A stretch of DNA of 64,000 bases. It comes from Halomonas almeriensis (GTDB lineage Bacteria > Pseudomonadota > Gammaproteobacteria > Pseudomonadales > Halomonadaceae). This document shows positions 8,601 through 16,120 of the stretch, piece after piece. Positions within the stretch are counted from its first letter, which is position 1, and each line of letters begins with the position of its first letter. The stretch spans positions 26,525 to 90,524 of the forward strand of contig NZ_JAUFPO010000012.1 of assembly GCF_030409235.1 (NCBI RefSeq). The letters run 5' to 3'. The translations under genes and the position numbers were made by a program. The notes under the pieces are model-generated. The model saw only the letters and a list, made by a program, of their open reading frames with translations, made no database searches and was not told the origin of the DNA.

Positions 8601-10122
8601 CGCGTTCTTCGGCAAAGGCGGCGAGGCGCTCGGCGGCTTCCTGCTTGTTGCGCGCCAGCAGCAGGGCGCCGTCGGCGTGATGCTCGCGGCGGCGGTAGAG
8701 GCTGTCGGCGATATCGTAGAGGCGGCTTTCGGTGTCGCCCAGCCAGGCGGCCAGCTCGCCGGCCATGGCGCGCAGGGCGGGCTCGCTACGCGCGGAGAGG
8801 CGCAAGGGCAGTGCTTGCTCCGGCACCACGGGCGACGGCTCTGGCCCTGCCGGGGCGCTCTCGAGGATGACGTGAGCATTGGCGCCGCCGAAACCGAAGG
8901 AGTTGACGCCGATGACCAGGCGGCCCTCAGGCTTCAGCTTGCGTGCCTGGGTGACGATTTCCAGGTTCCAGTCGTCGAAGCGAATCTTCGGGTTGGGGCG
9001 CCGAATGCCGATGGTGGCCGGAACTTCACGATGACGCAGGCTGTAGAGCGCCTTGGCCAGGCCGGCCACGCCCGAGGCGGTTTCCAGGTGGCCCAGGTTG
9101 CTCTTGACCGAGCCGATGGGCAAAGGCGTGCGACGGTGCCGGGCCAGGGCATCGCCGATGGCGTGTGTCTCGATGGGGTCGCCGACGGCGGTGCCGGTGC
9201 CATGCGCTTCCAGGTAGTCGATCTCGTCGGGGCTGATTCCGGCGCGCTCGTAGACCTGGCGCATCAGCTGGGTCTGAGCGTCCGGATTGGGGACGGTCAG
9301 GCCCTGCTTGTGGCCGTCGGTGTTGACGGTCGAGCCGGCGACCACACCCAGGATGTTGTCGCCGTCTTCCACAGCCTGGTCGTAGTCCTTGAGCATGAAG
9401 AGGCCGGCGCCTTCCGAGCGCACATAACCATCACCATCGGCATCGAAGACGCGGCAGCGGCCATTGGGCGAGAGCATGCTGGCCTTGGAAAAGATAATGA
9501 AGCCGTAGGGGTGCAGGTGCAGGCTGATGCCGCCGGCCAGGGCCATGCTGGTCTCGCCGCTGCGGATAGCCTGGCAGGCTTGGTGGAAGGCCACCATGGA
9601 TGATGAGCAGGCGGTGTCCACCGACATGCTCGGCCCGTGCAGGTCGAACAGGTAGGAGAGCCGGTTCGAGGCGATGCTGGAGGTGTTGCCGGTGGCGGTG
9701 GAGGCATCGATGGCCCCCATGTCGCCGGTATAGCGATACGAATAATCGAGTGCTGCGACACCCAGGAAAACACCGCACTGGCTGCCGCGCAGCCGAGAGG
9801 GGGCAATGCCGGCGCTTTCCATGGTTTCCCAGGTCAGTTCCAGCAGCATGCGTTGCTGCGGGTCCATGTTGGCCGCTTCACGCGGCGAGATGCCGAAGAA
9901 GTCGGCATCGAAGCCACTGATGTCGCCCAGACTGCCGGCAGCGAAGGTCACGCTGGTGCCGGGGTGGCGCTTGTCAGGGTGCTGGAAGGCTTCATGACTC
10001 CAGCGGTCAGGGGCGACCTGAGTAACCAGGTCCTTCTCGTCTTTCAGGTCCTGCCAGAAGCCTTCCGGGGTGGTTCCCGGCATCCGGTGGGCAACACCGA
10101 TGATGGCCACGCGTCTTGTCAT
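2599..10122 (-). CDS. highly reducing type I polyketide synthase (KS-AT-DH-psiMT-ER-KR-ACP)
   Basis: Single-module iterative-type PKS of 2507 residues, similar in place and type to WcbR/RkpA. Visible domains: ketosynthase 1-430 (DTACSSS, Cys172; EAHGTGT and KSNLGH histidines); acyltransferase about 515-850 (GHSVGE, Ser624); dehydratase about 895-1180 (AGHVVGNAAIFPG, His925); a region about 1220-1500 like a methyltransferase without a clear SAM glycine motif; enoylreductase about 1770-2090 (HGAAGGVGLAAIQVA at 1912); ketoreductase about 2115-2380 (VTGGLGGFG, Tyr2260); carrier domain about 2385-2480 (MGFDSLMG, Ser2424). There is no thioesterase, so release must come from another enzyme, most simply the coupled oxoamine synthase. 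All reductive domains appear intact, predicting a saturated acyl chain. Its ATG overlaps the stop of the upstream gene. Confidence 0.95.
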   Translation of the reverse strand: MTRRVAIIGVAHRMPGTTPEGFWQDLKDEKDLVTQVAPDRWSHEAFQHPDKRHPGTSVTFAAGSLGDISGFDADFFGISPREAANMDPQQRMLLELTWETMESAGIAPSRLRGSQCGVFLGVAALDYSYRYTGDMGAIDASTATGNTSSIASNRLSYLFDLHGPSMSVDTACSSSMVAFHQACQAIRSGETSMALAGGISLHLHPYGFIIFSKASMLSPNGRCRVFDADGDGYVRSEGAGLFMLKDYDQAVEDGDNILGVVAGSTVNTDGHKQGLTVPNPDAQTQLMRQVYERAGISPDEIDYLEAHGTGTAVGDPIETHAIGDALARHRRTPLPIGSVKSNLGHLETASGVAGLAKALYSLRHREVPATIGIRRPNPKIRFDDWNLEIVTQARKLKPEGRLVIGVNSFGFGGANAHVILESAPAGPEPSPVVPEQALPLRLSARSEPALRAMAGELAAWLGDTESRLYDIADSLYRRREHHADGALLLARNKQEAAERLAAFAEERDTDSRGLELEHPVVRGQRLASAQGPAFVYDGNGCQWETMGRDLLHESKVFAAAIDEVDALFQRHADFSLRAELDGNNGTERFQRTEIAQPALFAVQVGITRMLAAQGIEPVAVTGHSVGEVAAAWACGALSLSDAVRVIHLRSHYQGLTRGQGEMTAVGLGAEAMEGYLARPEYRDLHLAGMNSARGVTLAGPAEALERIEAELHGQRHFAKRLGLDYAFHSPAMDPIRDDLIGSLKGLRPRQSRIPYISTVTGAELEGEHLDADYWWQNIREPVRFADAARAITADGTNVLIEIGAHPILKRYLNEALSEAELEGVVIATLERDLAGPQCIDRTIGQTLLSGLDTDTDHWFPVTGQLVELPRYPWQHRSYWMPSTSDALNLLNRHYEHPLLGYRLAQHTLTWESQLDTGRRPWLAGHVVGNAAIFPGAGFIELALAAAARWRDARPLDIEELEIQAPMMLDGQHGRLSRLAITPEDGRVSVHSREPAVGEEWQLHATARIMTQSKGLMLERAAPRLPEREPDLTLPEHLAMASRLGLDYGPAFQAIDRAWIDENEVIGHIQPTPAIAEQLDVQHLHPGILDSAFQLFLPLLARQSARQGESFERQGMAFVPVRVGRIQWSPDAGQPAVARARLLKQAPYSFTADFELFDAEGRAVAVVSETRFKAVRLTSHAEQRLSHLDVRLTPAPRPAQQQPADLSALMATMPELVDGYAAATGQRYASELAPLLDRLAEAFAAEALADRLIDGELRQADYQSMVAAQPQTQALLDQLLHLLVDAGRLERHDHGWTQRDVEDDVDATTIWRLLAQDYPGHIGPIQRLGRFGLNLRELLAGHRSAEDIGLDRDRLTRLNRQLIGHAGWQAIAGPLGKALGETLAELPEGQRLSLLEAGVSAPALGERLTELLDPDLCDYRLLTAGELAAQHAEQLRERQPLIEVESLEASGSEPAAGKPAQLAMVSLDVTNPELSRRLIEALPARLAPGASVLLLGVAPSAWIDTLLATPGLDDTSLTPSACEPDDVSQWLEGLGARDIQALPLEDDAGAYLIHARLPEAQEAADGVLDRESMAGTSRDYLLVADEDDTALAEELAATLERQGHYAMIGDAEDAHRASRIIDLRNSGLQRCQQAARWPGILEPLAENTAEPPALWLITREVAGTWREDHPAARDVSDDAALWGFGRSLANEAHGYRVRLLDLPAGELSARAFATLGDELIDPDAETEVVIDAQGKRYATRLRMLPAPGQQEATPGEAAPRDTDHAMRLGFPMPGQLRHLDWQATTLPQLASGQVQVRVEATGLNFRDVMYTLGLLSDEAIENGFAGPTLGLEFSGVVEQVGPDVEGVAPGDAVVGFGPASFSDRLIASQHAIAPLPNGIDFAAAATIPTTFFTVYYALKHLARLAPGEHVLIHGAAGGVGLAAIQVARWLGAEIHTTVGAEEKRDFLRLSGIERLYDSRSLTFAEEILADTDGRGVDVVLNSLAGEAINQNLRVLRPFGRFLELGKRDFYENTHIGLRPFRNNLSYFGIDSDQLMKECPELTQTLFSEMMALFEDGTFTPLPYTAFGNRQVVEAFRYMQQARQIGKVVVTQDQPLSPAAESRPAEAPTLSAAASYLVTGGLGGFGLRTARWLAECGARHLILVGRRGAASPEAADGIAELEAMGVTVEAAACDVGDRAALSALLKRCRSEHPPLKGIVHAAAVIEDGLIRNLDDERIARVLTPKIEGARLLDELTRDDALDFFVLYSSATTLFGNPGQASYVAANHWLEALAANRRAQGLPATCVRWGAIEDAGFLARNTRTRDALQERLGGSALRADDALSVLGRMLAAPGPSLGVLELDWPALARSLPTADSPRFSEVARAAGDESHQDDSDQDITQLLAELSPEELHGTVTELLKAELASILLVEESKIDVHRSVYDMGFDSLMGVELMTAIESRLGVRVPVMVLSEASTLDKLSGVLIERLTRGDDDDDASGDEQAGLASLAAQHGADAIADAAETPPQEATTR

Positions 10123-11693
10123 GCTCGCTCCCGATGCTCCTGGTTGCAGCCGTCATCGGCGCCTTGCGCCTGTTCGACGACAGCCTGCCATATCCGTTGA
10201 CTCAATTGCTCGGCGCCCAGCGATTCGCTCGTCTGGGTCGTTTTACAGAAGCCGCGACTCGACCATAGCCAATAGGGCGTGTCGCCGTCGGGCTCGCCAT
10301 GATGTTCATACGCGTTCGGCATGATCGGTACATGGTCACCATACCAGCACAGTAGGCCTTGTCTGGTGTTGGTTGCCAACTGTTGTTGCAGGCGCCCTGC
10401 CATGCGGTCGGAATTCTGCAGGTGCGCCAGGTAGCTGGCCAGCTCGCCGTCATCGTCCGGCAGCGGCGGGGCGCCGGGGGCCAGCGAGTCCCTGGGCTGG
10501 TCAGCCGCCCACTGGTCCAGTTGCAAGGGACCGTGGTTTTCCATGCTGATCACGAACACGAATAATGGCTTATTATCCGTATCAGCGAGCAGACTGCCAA
10601 CCTTATCGGCTACCGCGAGGTCGCCGATGTACTGACCGCAGTAATCCGAGCGCTCGAAGGCCTGGATATCGATGAACTCATCGAAGCCGAGATGTGGCAT
10701 GACGCGGTCGCGCTGGTAGAAGCTGGCGGCGTAGGGATGAACGCAGACGGTGCGATAGCCGAGTCGCTTGAGTTCGGCGGCCAGGCTGGGTACCGGACGC
10801 TTGGTCAATTGGTGATAGGGATTGAAGCGGTGGATGCCCAGGGTCTGCTGGTCGAGGCCGGTCAGCACAGCGGCCTCGGTGCGCACGGTATTGGCGCCCC
10901 AGGCCGGGACTCGTAAGCGGCCTTGCAGCATGGCTTCATCGCGCAGTGCATCCAGGTTCGGCAACAGGTCGTCGCGGAGCTGGCCATGCCAGGGGCGCGG
11001 GTCGAAGAAGGATTCGCTCTGCACCACCACCAGATGGGGCAGAGATGGCTGGTCCTTCAGGGTCTCCGGCGCGGGTGCATAGGGCGAGGCGAGCTCGCCG
11101 AGCGGCCGGCGCATCAGCAGGCCATAGGCCCAGAGGGCGCTGAACAGGCCGAGCCGGTGGGTATCCACTGCCGGGTCGAGGCTGCACGTCGGCAGGCGAC
11201 GCAGGCTGAGCCGCAGTAGCAGGATCGAGGCCACGATGAGCAGCGCGCTGCGCGACAGGAAGACCTCCCCGCCATGCCGGGCCAGCAGTGAGGTCTCGAT
11301 CAGCACAAAGCCGATGATGGCCGCCAGGCCGGCCAGGGTCGCGCCAATCGCCAGGCCGATGCCGAAGAAGGGCACATAGAGGCGTGGATGGCGAATGGCG
11401 TCGAGAAAGTACTCGAAGTCCTGACAGATAAAGGGTTCGCGTAGGGTCCTGGATTTGGCATTGCTCGATTGCACGACCACCAGCTGTAATGCCACGAACA
11501 GCATCAGGGCGAACCAGGGGCGCTGCAGGATCAGCACCAGGCCGCCGAAGGCCAGACTCCAGGTGCCGACATGCACCGCCAGCGTCGAGGCCGGGCGCTG
11601 CCAGGCCGCGGCGGGCGCGGGGCGCAGCAGCGACTCGGCGAGCAGGCTGGCGACCAGCCCGAGGCCCCAGGGCCAGAGCAGTGCTGCCGTCAT
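10119..11693 (-). CDS. LtaS/sulfatase-like membrane transferase of the capsule-lipid operon
   Basis: A 524-residue protein with about five hydrophobic segments in the first 200 residues and an alkaline-phosphatase-fold domain after it. The domain keeps LTA-synthase-type motifs: VVVQSESFFD, GANTVRTEAAVLTG (the threonine of NTVRTE is the expected nucleophile), SMENHGPL and CWYGDHVP. Family members move phosphoglycerol or phosphoethanolamine onto envelope glycans or lipids. The position matches WcbQ of the Burkholderia capsule cluster. The ATG at 11693 overlaps the stop of the SDR gene, and the 3' end overlaps the PKS start, both by ATGA. A longer open frame extends upstream to 12245, but it only shadows the SDR gene. 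The donor and acceptor are unknown. Confidence 0.8.
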   Translation of the reverse strand: MTAALLWPWGLGLVASLLAESLLRPAPAAAWQRPASTLAVHVGTWSLAFGGLVLILQRPWFALMLFVALQLVVVQSSNAKSRTLREPFICQDFEYFLDAIRHPRLYVPFFGIGLAIGATLAGLAAIIGFVLIETSLLARHGGEVFLSRSALLIVASILLLRLSLRRLPTCSLDPAVDTHRLGLFSALWAYGLLMRRPLGELASPYAPAPETLKDQPSLPHLVVVQSESFFDPRPWHGQLRDDLLPNLDALRDEAMLQGRLRVPAWGANTVRTEAAVLTGLDQQTLGIHRFNPYHQLTKRPVPSLAAELKRLGYRTVCVHPYAASFYQRDRVMPHLGFDEFIDIQAFERSDYCGQYIGDLAVADKVGSLLADTDNKPLFVFVISMENHGPLQLDQWAADQPRDSLAPGAPPLPDDDGELASYLAHLQNSDRMAGRLQQQLATNTRQGLLCWYGDHVPIMPNAYEHHGEPDGDTPYWLWSSRGFCKTTQTSESLGAEQLSQRIWQAVVEQAQGADDGCNQEHRERA

Positions 11694-12451
11694 GCCGGTC
11701 TCCCATAGCCCATCCAGCGCAGGATGGGTTGCGCCAGGCCAGCGGGCAACACCGCTAGACACCAGCAGCCCAGGTTGAGCGGGAAGGGGAAGCTGATGCG
11801 TGCCTTGTTGCGCGCGATGCCACGGGCCATGCGCCGTGCCGCGGCGTCGGCGTCTATCTGCCAGGGTTTGGGGCCGGGCATGTCGTGGCACATCGGCGAG
11901 CTGACATACCCCGGCATGACGACACTGACGCCCACGCCTCGCGGCGTCAGCCAGCCGCGCAGGGCCTCGCCGTAGGCCTTGATGCCGGCCTTGCTGGCGC
12001 TGTAGCTGGGCGTCAGCGGCAGGCCGTGCCAGGCGGCCAGCGAGCTGAGAAACACCAGCTGGCCGTGGCCGCGCTCGGCCATGCGCGGTGCCAGGTGGTG
12101 GGCCATGGCCATGGGCGTGCGCAGGTTGATGTCGAGCAGCCGGCTGGTGGCCTGCCAGTCTTCCATTTCCTCGCCGGGCTCTGCGTGCAGGTTCTGGCCG
12201 GCATTGGCGATGACCACATCGGGCAGCGCGAGCTGCTCCAGCCATTCGCCCAGGGCCGTGTCATCGGTCAGGTCGACCCGGCTGAGCTCGACCTCTGCAC
12301 CGGCGTCACGACAGGTTCTGGCCACTGCCTCCAGGGGCTCGGCACGCCGTCCATGCAGCACCAGGCGAATGCCCGGGGCCGCATAGTGGCGAGCCAGAGC
12401 GCCGCCGATGGCGCCGGTGGCACCGGTGATCAGCAGGCTGCGTGGCGTCAT
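11690..12451 (-). CDS. short-chain dehydrogenase/reductase, 3-ketosphinganine-reductase-like
   Basis: NAD(P)-dependent SDR of 253 residues: TGATGAIGGA cofactor motif near residue 8, IANAGQNL, a catalytic serine in FLSSLAAWHG and the YSASK pair. The C-terminal tail is hydrophobic (LNLGCWCLAVLPAGLA), recalling the membrane-attached tail of 3-ketodihydrosphingosine reductases and of WcbP/RkpH. Inference: it reduces the ketone left by the oxoamine synthase encoded in the same operon. The start is the ATG at 12451, which overlaps the kpsS stop in an ATGA; the 3' end overlaps the next gene the same way. Confidence 0.8.
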   Translation of the reverse strand: MTPRSLLITGATGAIGGALARHYAAPGIRLVLHGRRAEPLEAVARTCRDAGAEVELSRVDLTDDTALGEWLEQLALPDVVIANAGQNLHAEPGEEMEDWQATSRLLDINLRTPMAMAHHLAPRMAERGHGQLVFLSSLAAWHGLPLTPSYSASKAGIKAYGEALRGWLTPRGVGVSVVMPGYVSSPMCHDMPGPKPWQIDADAAARRMARGIARNKARISFPFPLNLGCWCLAVLPAGLAQPILRWMGYGRPA

Positions 12452-13686
12452 AGCAGGGCCTCGAGCGGTGAGCGGGGTTCCTCCAGGCGGTTGGCCACGT
12501 TGTCGATGGCCAGTTGCATCCCGGTGTCGCAGTAGTAGCCGCCATTGAGCTGGACGGTGTGCATGATGGTGCGATGAAAGCAGCGGAAGAGTTCGTCGTC
12601 CGGGGCCTCTGCGTCTCGCCAGAAGTCGTCCAGTCCACCCTCGAAGGTCAGACCATTCAGGCGGTAGATGGGCTGACTGAGGGCGATGGTCGGGCAGCGA
12701 TGCTCCAGGGCGACGATCCCCGAGGTGCTGTTGACCGTCACGGTGCCGGCGGCGGCATCCAGCAGGGCATTGAGATCGCCGGACTCCAGGTAGACCGTGC
12801 GGCCCTCGATGGCGAAGCGTTTTTCCAGGCGCTTGATCAGGCCGGAGTAATTGATCAGCCCCATGTCCAGCGGATGGTTCTTGATGCACAGCAGGCTGTC
12901 CGAGGGGGCATGCCGGGCAAAGGAGGCCATGATGTACTCGATGACTTCGACCATGTCGCTGAAATGAGAGTGGTTGCGGATCTGGGCATCGCCATTGAGT
13001 TGCAGGGGCAGCACGTAGTAAGGCCGGTTGCCGCCGATCAGTGCCTTGATGCGCTCGGCATCCCGGGGCTTCCACCAGCGCAGCTGGGTGAAGCGCTTGA
13101 TATAGCCGGCGTATTCCACTGGCGCGGTAACGGGCGCATGGGTGCGGTAGCGCGGGAATATTGCTGGGTTGCCGAGGCCGGCCAAATGGTAGAGGACATC
13201 ATGGGTGGCACGCCGCTTGAAAGATGGCTGAAAGCGCTTGGGTCTCGCGGGTTGTGGCAGGCGATTGCCGACCTCGCGAAACCAGTCGGCGTCCTGTGGC
13301 AGCAGTGAATAGCCGTTGACGCCTTCGCGTTCCAGAGTGATCCAGTGCGGCCGGAAATAGCCTTCCTCGAGCACATGGTTGCGGATGCCCTGCTTGCGGG
13401 CCTCCTCGATGGCGATCAGGTGCATGGGCCGCTGGTCGCCGAACAAAACCTGGTCGGTGGTGCCGTGCCGTTGCCAGAGGTCTCTGAGGAATTCAGGCAG
13501 GTTCTCCAGCTTGCCGCGGAAGTTGTGGCCGGGACCTGCGCTCTTGCACCAGTAGGCCATGTCACCTGCGGCGAAGTTGACCTTGGCGACATGATGACCA
13601 TCGGCACTCAGCTTCCTGCCGAGACGCGGGAAGAACGGCGAGCAGACACCCTGAAGGAACAGGAAAGAGCGTTTCGGCGACGTCAC
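12448..13686 (-). CDS. kpsS: capsule polysaccharide biosynthesis protein KpsS-like (Kdo transferase)
   Basis: KpsS-type glycosyltransferase that, in group 2 capsules, adds the first beta-Kdo to lyso-phosphatidylglycerol at the cytoplasmic side of the inner membrane. The protein begins RSFLFLQGVCSPFFPRLG and has AGDMAYWCKS and the late CPTIALSQPIYRL block, all typical of the family. I place the start at the GTG at 13686: it lies 2 nt after the kpsC stop and has GGAAGG about 9 nt ahead, giving 412 residues. An ATG at 13740, inside kpsC, is the alternative. The protein may act on a different lipid here, given the PKS in the same operon. Confidence 0.85.
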   Translation of the reverse strand: MTSPKRSFLFLQGVCSPFFPRLGRKLSADGHHVAKVNFAAGDMAYWCKSAGPGHNFRGKLENLPEFLRDLWQRHGTTDQVLFGDQRPMHLIAIEEARKQGIRNHVLEEGYFRPHWITLEREGVNGYSLLPQDADWFREVGNRLPQPARPKRFQPSFKRRATHDVLYHLAGLGNPAIFPRYRTHAPVTAPVEYAGYIKRFTQLRWWKPRDAERIKALIGGNRPYYVLPLQLNGDAQIRNHSHFSDMVEVIEYIMASFARHAPSDSLLCIKNHPLDMGLINYSGLIKRLEKRFAIEGRTVYLESGDLNALLDAAAGTVTVNSTSGIVALEHRCPTIALSQPIYRLNGLTFEGGLDDFWRDAEAPDDELFRCFHRTIMHTVQLNGGYYCDTGMQLAIDNVANRLEEPRSPLEALL

Positions 13687-13688
13687 GG

Positions 13689-15728
13689 TTAATGCCTTCC
13701 AATAAAGGTGTTGCGGTACCCGCGATAGAGGTACGTCCACCAGGCGGGACGCTGATGGCGAGCGCGTTGTTGTTCGAGTAGTGTCACCACGGTCTCGGCA
13801 TTGCAGAGCCCACGGCTGACGGGGTCGACGTAAAGCGGGTAGAGAATCAGGGTGGCCGCCACCAGCTCATCCAGCTCCAGGGTCCGCCGCCGACGCGGGC
13901 ACTGGTGGCGGTCCTCGGTGAGCCCCCAGCCCGCATAGAACGGCAGGCCATAGGTGACGATACGACAGCCACGCAGCAAGCCTTCGAAGCCTGCCAGGGA
14001 CCCCATGGTATGGACCTCATCGACCATGTCCAGTAGACCGGTGATGTCGACATCACTGACCGACTGGTCGTATAGCGCCTCGTGGGCGGTATCGAGGGCA
14101 CCGACACGCGCCCCGGTCAGCACGTCCGGGTGGGGCTTGTAGAGAATCCGGGCGTGCGGATTGGCCTCGCGCACGGCGGTCAGCAGGTCGCCATTGGTGC
14201 GGATATCCACGGTGCCGTGGGCGATGGAGGCGTCGCTTTCCACCTGGCCGGTGACCAGCAGGAGGCGCTTCCCCGGCGGGCGCTCGAGAGGCCTTGCTCC
14301 CGGCAGGTTGTATTTGGAGAGCCGCAGCGCCACCAGGCGCTCGCGCAGCCGGGCGGCGCGTGCCATCAGCGCCGGCGGGAAATCGGCCTCGTTGAGCAGG
14401 CGCTCGAGTTCACTTTCGCGCTTGGCATCGTAATGAATGCCCAGCGAATCGACGACCAGCGACAGCGGACGGGCGAGGTCGACGCCCAGGCCAATGGAGC
14501 GCAGGAAGCCATCCTCCATGCGCCAGAGCGCATGGCCGCTTTGCCGACAGCGTGTGGCGGCGTTCTCGTCGAGGCGTGAGGCCCAGCAGAGAATCCGCTC
14601 GTCGGCTTCGGCACCCTGTGGCGGCTGGTGGTGGCGAAGGTGACGAACCCGGCTCAGCTCGCCCAGGAAATCGCCGACGAAGCCGCGCTTCCATGAGGAC
14701 AGACCGTATACGGCCCAGCGCCCGGCGAGGCGGTGGTGCTGGCGCGTCTGGTCACCGATCAGCTCGATGACGTCCTCGAAGTTGCTGGCCAGGCCCGTAT
14801 AAGGGTTGGCGTAACGCGTATAGCGAAGATAGGCCGCGGCGAAGACCTGCTCCAGGCTGCGGGGAAGCTGGCGTCGCGGGCAGGCCTTGCGGTCATCGGT
14901 GAGCCCCCAGCCGGCATAGAAGGGCACCCCGTGGCAGACGACACGCTTGCCGGCCATCAGGGCCTCGAAGCCGAGCTGGCTGCTGACCACATGGACGGTG
15001 TCGACGGCATCCAGCAGTGCCCAGGGATTGAGCGTCTCGCCGATCAGGCGGCAGCCGGGTATCTCGCCGGCATCACCCAGATGGCCGGCCTTCTTGCCGG
15101 CAATTACATCGGGGTGCACCTTGACCAGAATTTCCGCCTCGGGATGTTCGCTGCGGGCACGGTCGAGCATGCACTGGAAGTCCTCGGCCGTAGCCAGTGC
15201 CCCTTCGATGGACGCGTCACCGGCGGTCTGGTCGACAACCAGCACGCGGGGCCGCTGGTCGGCGAACAGCGTGCGGTCCGGCGCATGGTTGTACTTGGAC
15301 AACCGCAGCTCGCGCAGCCGCTGCATGCCGCGGCGTGCCCGCTCGAGCTCCTCCGCCGGGAAGTCGTCCGCCGCCTGGATCAACTGCTCCAGCTCGGAGC
15401 GGCGGCTGGCGTCATAGTAGATGCCCACCGAATCGACGATCAGGCTGTGGGGGGGATGCCCCTCGACGCCGAGCCCCCAGGAGCGCAGGAAACCATCCTC
15501 GACGGCGAGATAAGGCAGCCCATGCGCATCGGCATGGTCACGCGCCTTGCGTGAACTCGGCTTCAAGCCCCAGCCCGCGATCCCCCCCGCACGACGCGCG
15601 GCCCAGCTACCCAGCAAGGGGAAGTGCTCGAACTCGGGCAAGCAGGCACGCAGAATCGGCAACGCCTGCATGCGCCGCGTCGATATCGCCACGGTGTCGG
15701 GCTGTGAGGCTCGGCGTGAAAGGGCCAA
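13689..15728 (-). CDS. kpsC: capsule polysaccharide biosynthesis protein KpsC-like, two-domain Kdo transferase
   Basis: KpsC extends the first Kdo with alternating beta-linked Kdo residues that link lipid to capsule. The 679 residues show two related halves (about 20-330 and 345-665). Each half repeats DGFLRSxGLG, a D-S-(V/L)-G-I-(Y/H)-YDA block and PFYAGWGLT-(D/E)-DR, as expected for the tandem GT99/GT107-like domains. The first codon used is a TTG at 15728 with AGGG ahead; GTG 15692 and ATG 15671 are possible later starts. It is the first gene of the six-gene operon. No export genes (kpsD, E, M, T) are visible in the window. Confidence 0.88.
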   Translation of the reverse strand: MALSRRASQPDTVAISTRRMQALPILRACLPEFEHFPLLGSWAARRAGGIAGWGLKPSSRKARDHADAHGLPYLAVEDGFLRSWGLGVEGHPPHSLIVDSVGIYYDASRRSELEQLIQAADDFPAEELERARRGMQRLRELRLSKYNHAPDRTLFADQRPRVLVVDQTAGDASIEGALATAEDFQCMLDRARSEHPEAEILVKVHPDVIAGKKAGHLGDAGEIPGCRLIGETLNPWALLDAVDTVHVVSSQLGFEALMAGKRVVCHGVPFYAGWGLTDDRKACPRRQLPRSLEQVFAAAYLRYTRYANPYTGLASNFEDVIELIGDQTRQHHRLAGRWAVYGLSSWKRGFVGDFLGELSRVRHLRHHQPPQGAEADERILCWASRLDENAATRCRQSGHALWRMEDGFLRSIGLGVDLARPLSLVVDSLGIHYDAKRESELERLLNEADFPPALMARAARLRERLVALRLSKYNLPGARPLERPPGKRLLLVTGQVESDASIAHGTVDIRTNGDLLTAVREANPHARILYKPHPDVLTGARVGALDTAHEALYDQSVSDVDITGLLDMVDEVHTMGSLAGFEGLLRGCRIVTYGLPFYAGWGLTEDRHQCPRRRRTLELDELVAATLILYPLYVDPVSRGLCNAETVVTLLEQQRARHQRPAWWTYLYRGYRNTFIGRH

Positions 15729-15772
15729 GGGCGTATCCCTTTAAATCTATCAATGGTTTGAATAGACGCAGG

Positions 15773-15781
15773 ATTGTAACA
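15773..15781 (-). promoter_or_regulatory. possible extended -10 promoter element for the capsule-lipid operon
   Basis: The minus strand carries TGTTACAAT, an extended -10 pattern, about 45 nt upstream of the kpsC start. No good -35 hexamer is visible at the right distance. This is only a weak suggestion of where the operon promoter lies. Confidence 0.25.
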
Positions 15782-15850
15782 GGATGCACCGCGAGAGACG
15801 CGGGGTCGGGAGTGAACAAGGCTAAAACCGGCCGGGCCGGCCCGGGCCCG

Positions 15851-16005
15851 GAGCTGGAAGCTGGAAGAACGGCGCTGCGCGCGTTCAAAGAAGGAGGAGG
15901 GTAGAACGGCGCTTCGCGCCTTGAAGAGGGAAGAACCCCCTTGGCGCCACACACACTGTCACTAGCCTGACTTCTTCCTTCTTCCTTCTTCCTTCTTCCT
16001 TCTTC
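15851..16005. repeat. hairpin-array plus heptad-tail element (locus A)
   Basis: In the 392-nt gap between divergent kpsC and prfC. The head has two GC hairpins, one variant at 15871-15883 and GGCGC-TTC-GCGCC at 15908-15920, with purine linkers of the type GAAGAGGGAAGAAC. After about 50 nt comes a pyrimidine tail, (CTTCTTC) five times at 15971-16005. The linkers are near-complementary to the tail (12 of 14 positions in the best alignment), so the whole can fold into a long imperfect hairpin. The same plan recurs at 17.7 and 19.7 kb. The rest of the gap (15729-15850, 16006-16120) shows only GC palindromes and possible promoters. Confidence 0.85.
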
Positions 16006-16120
16006 CTGCTCGTGCACCCGACCCGCCTTGCCGGTACAATCCCCGCATTCCTTATCCATACTCGCCTGGCTGCTTCCGGAAGTGAGTACAGGGGCTAGTA
16101 CAACCTAGAGCCGAGTTGTA

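Noticed and set aside
809-9603. Long plus-strand frames opposite the PKS operon (584, 987 and 862 codons at 809-2563, 3328-6291 and 7015-9603)
   Set aside because: They are antisense to clear PKS and oxoamine synthase domains, have no recognisable motifs, and arise from low stop density at high GC.
10119-12245. 708-residue version of the LtaS-like protein
   Set aside because: The first 180 or so residues are an out-of-frame reading of the SDR gene; the ATG at 11693 overlaps the SDR stop and starts the membrane helices.
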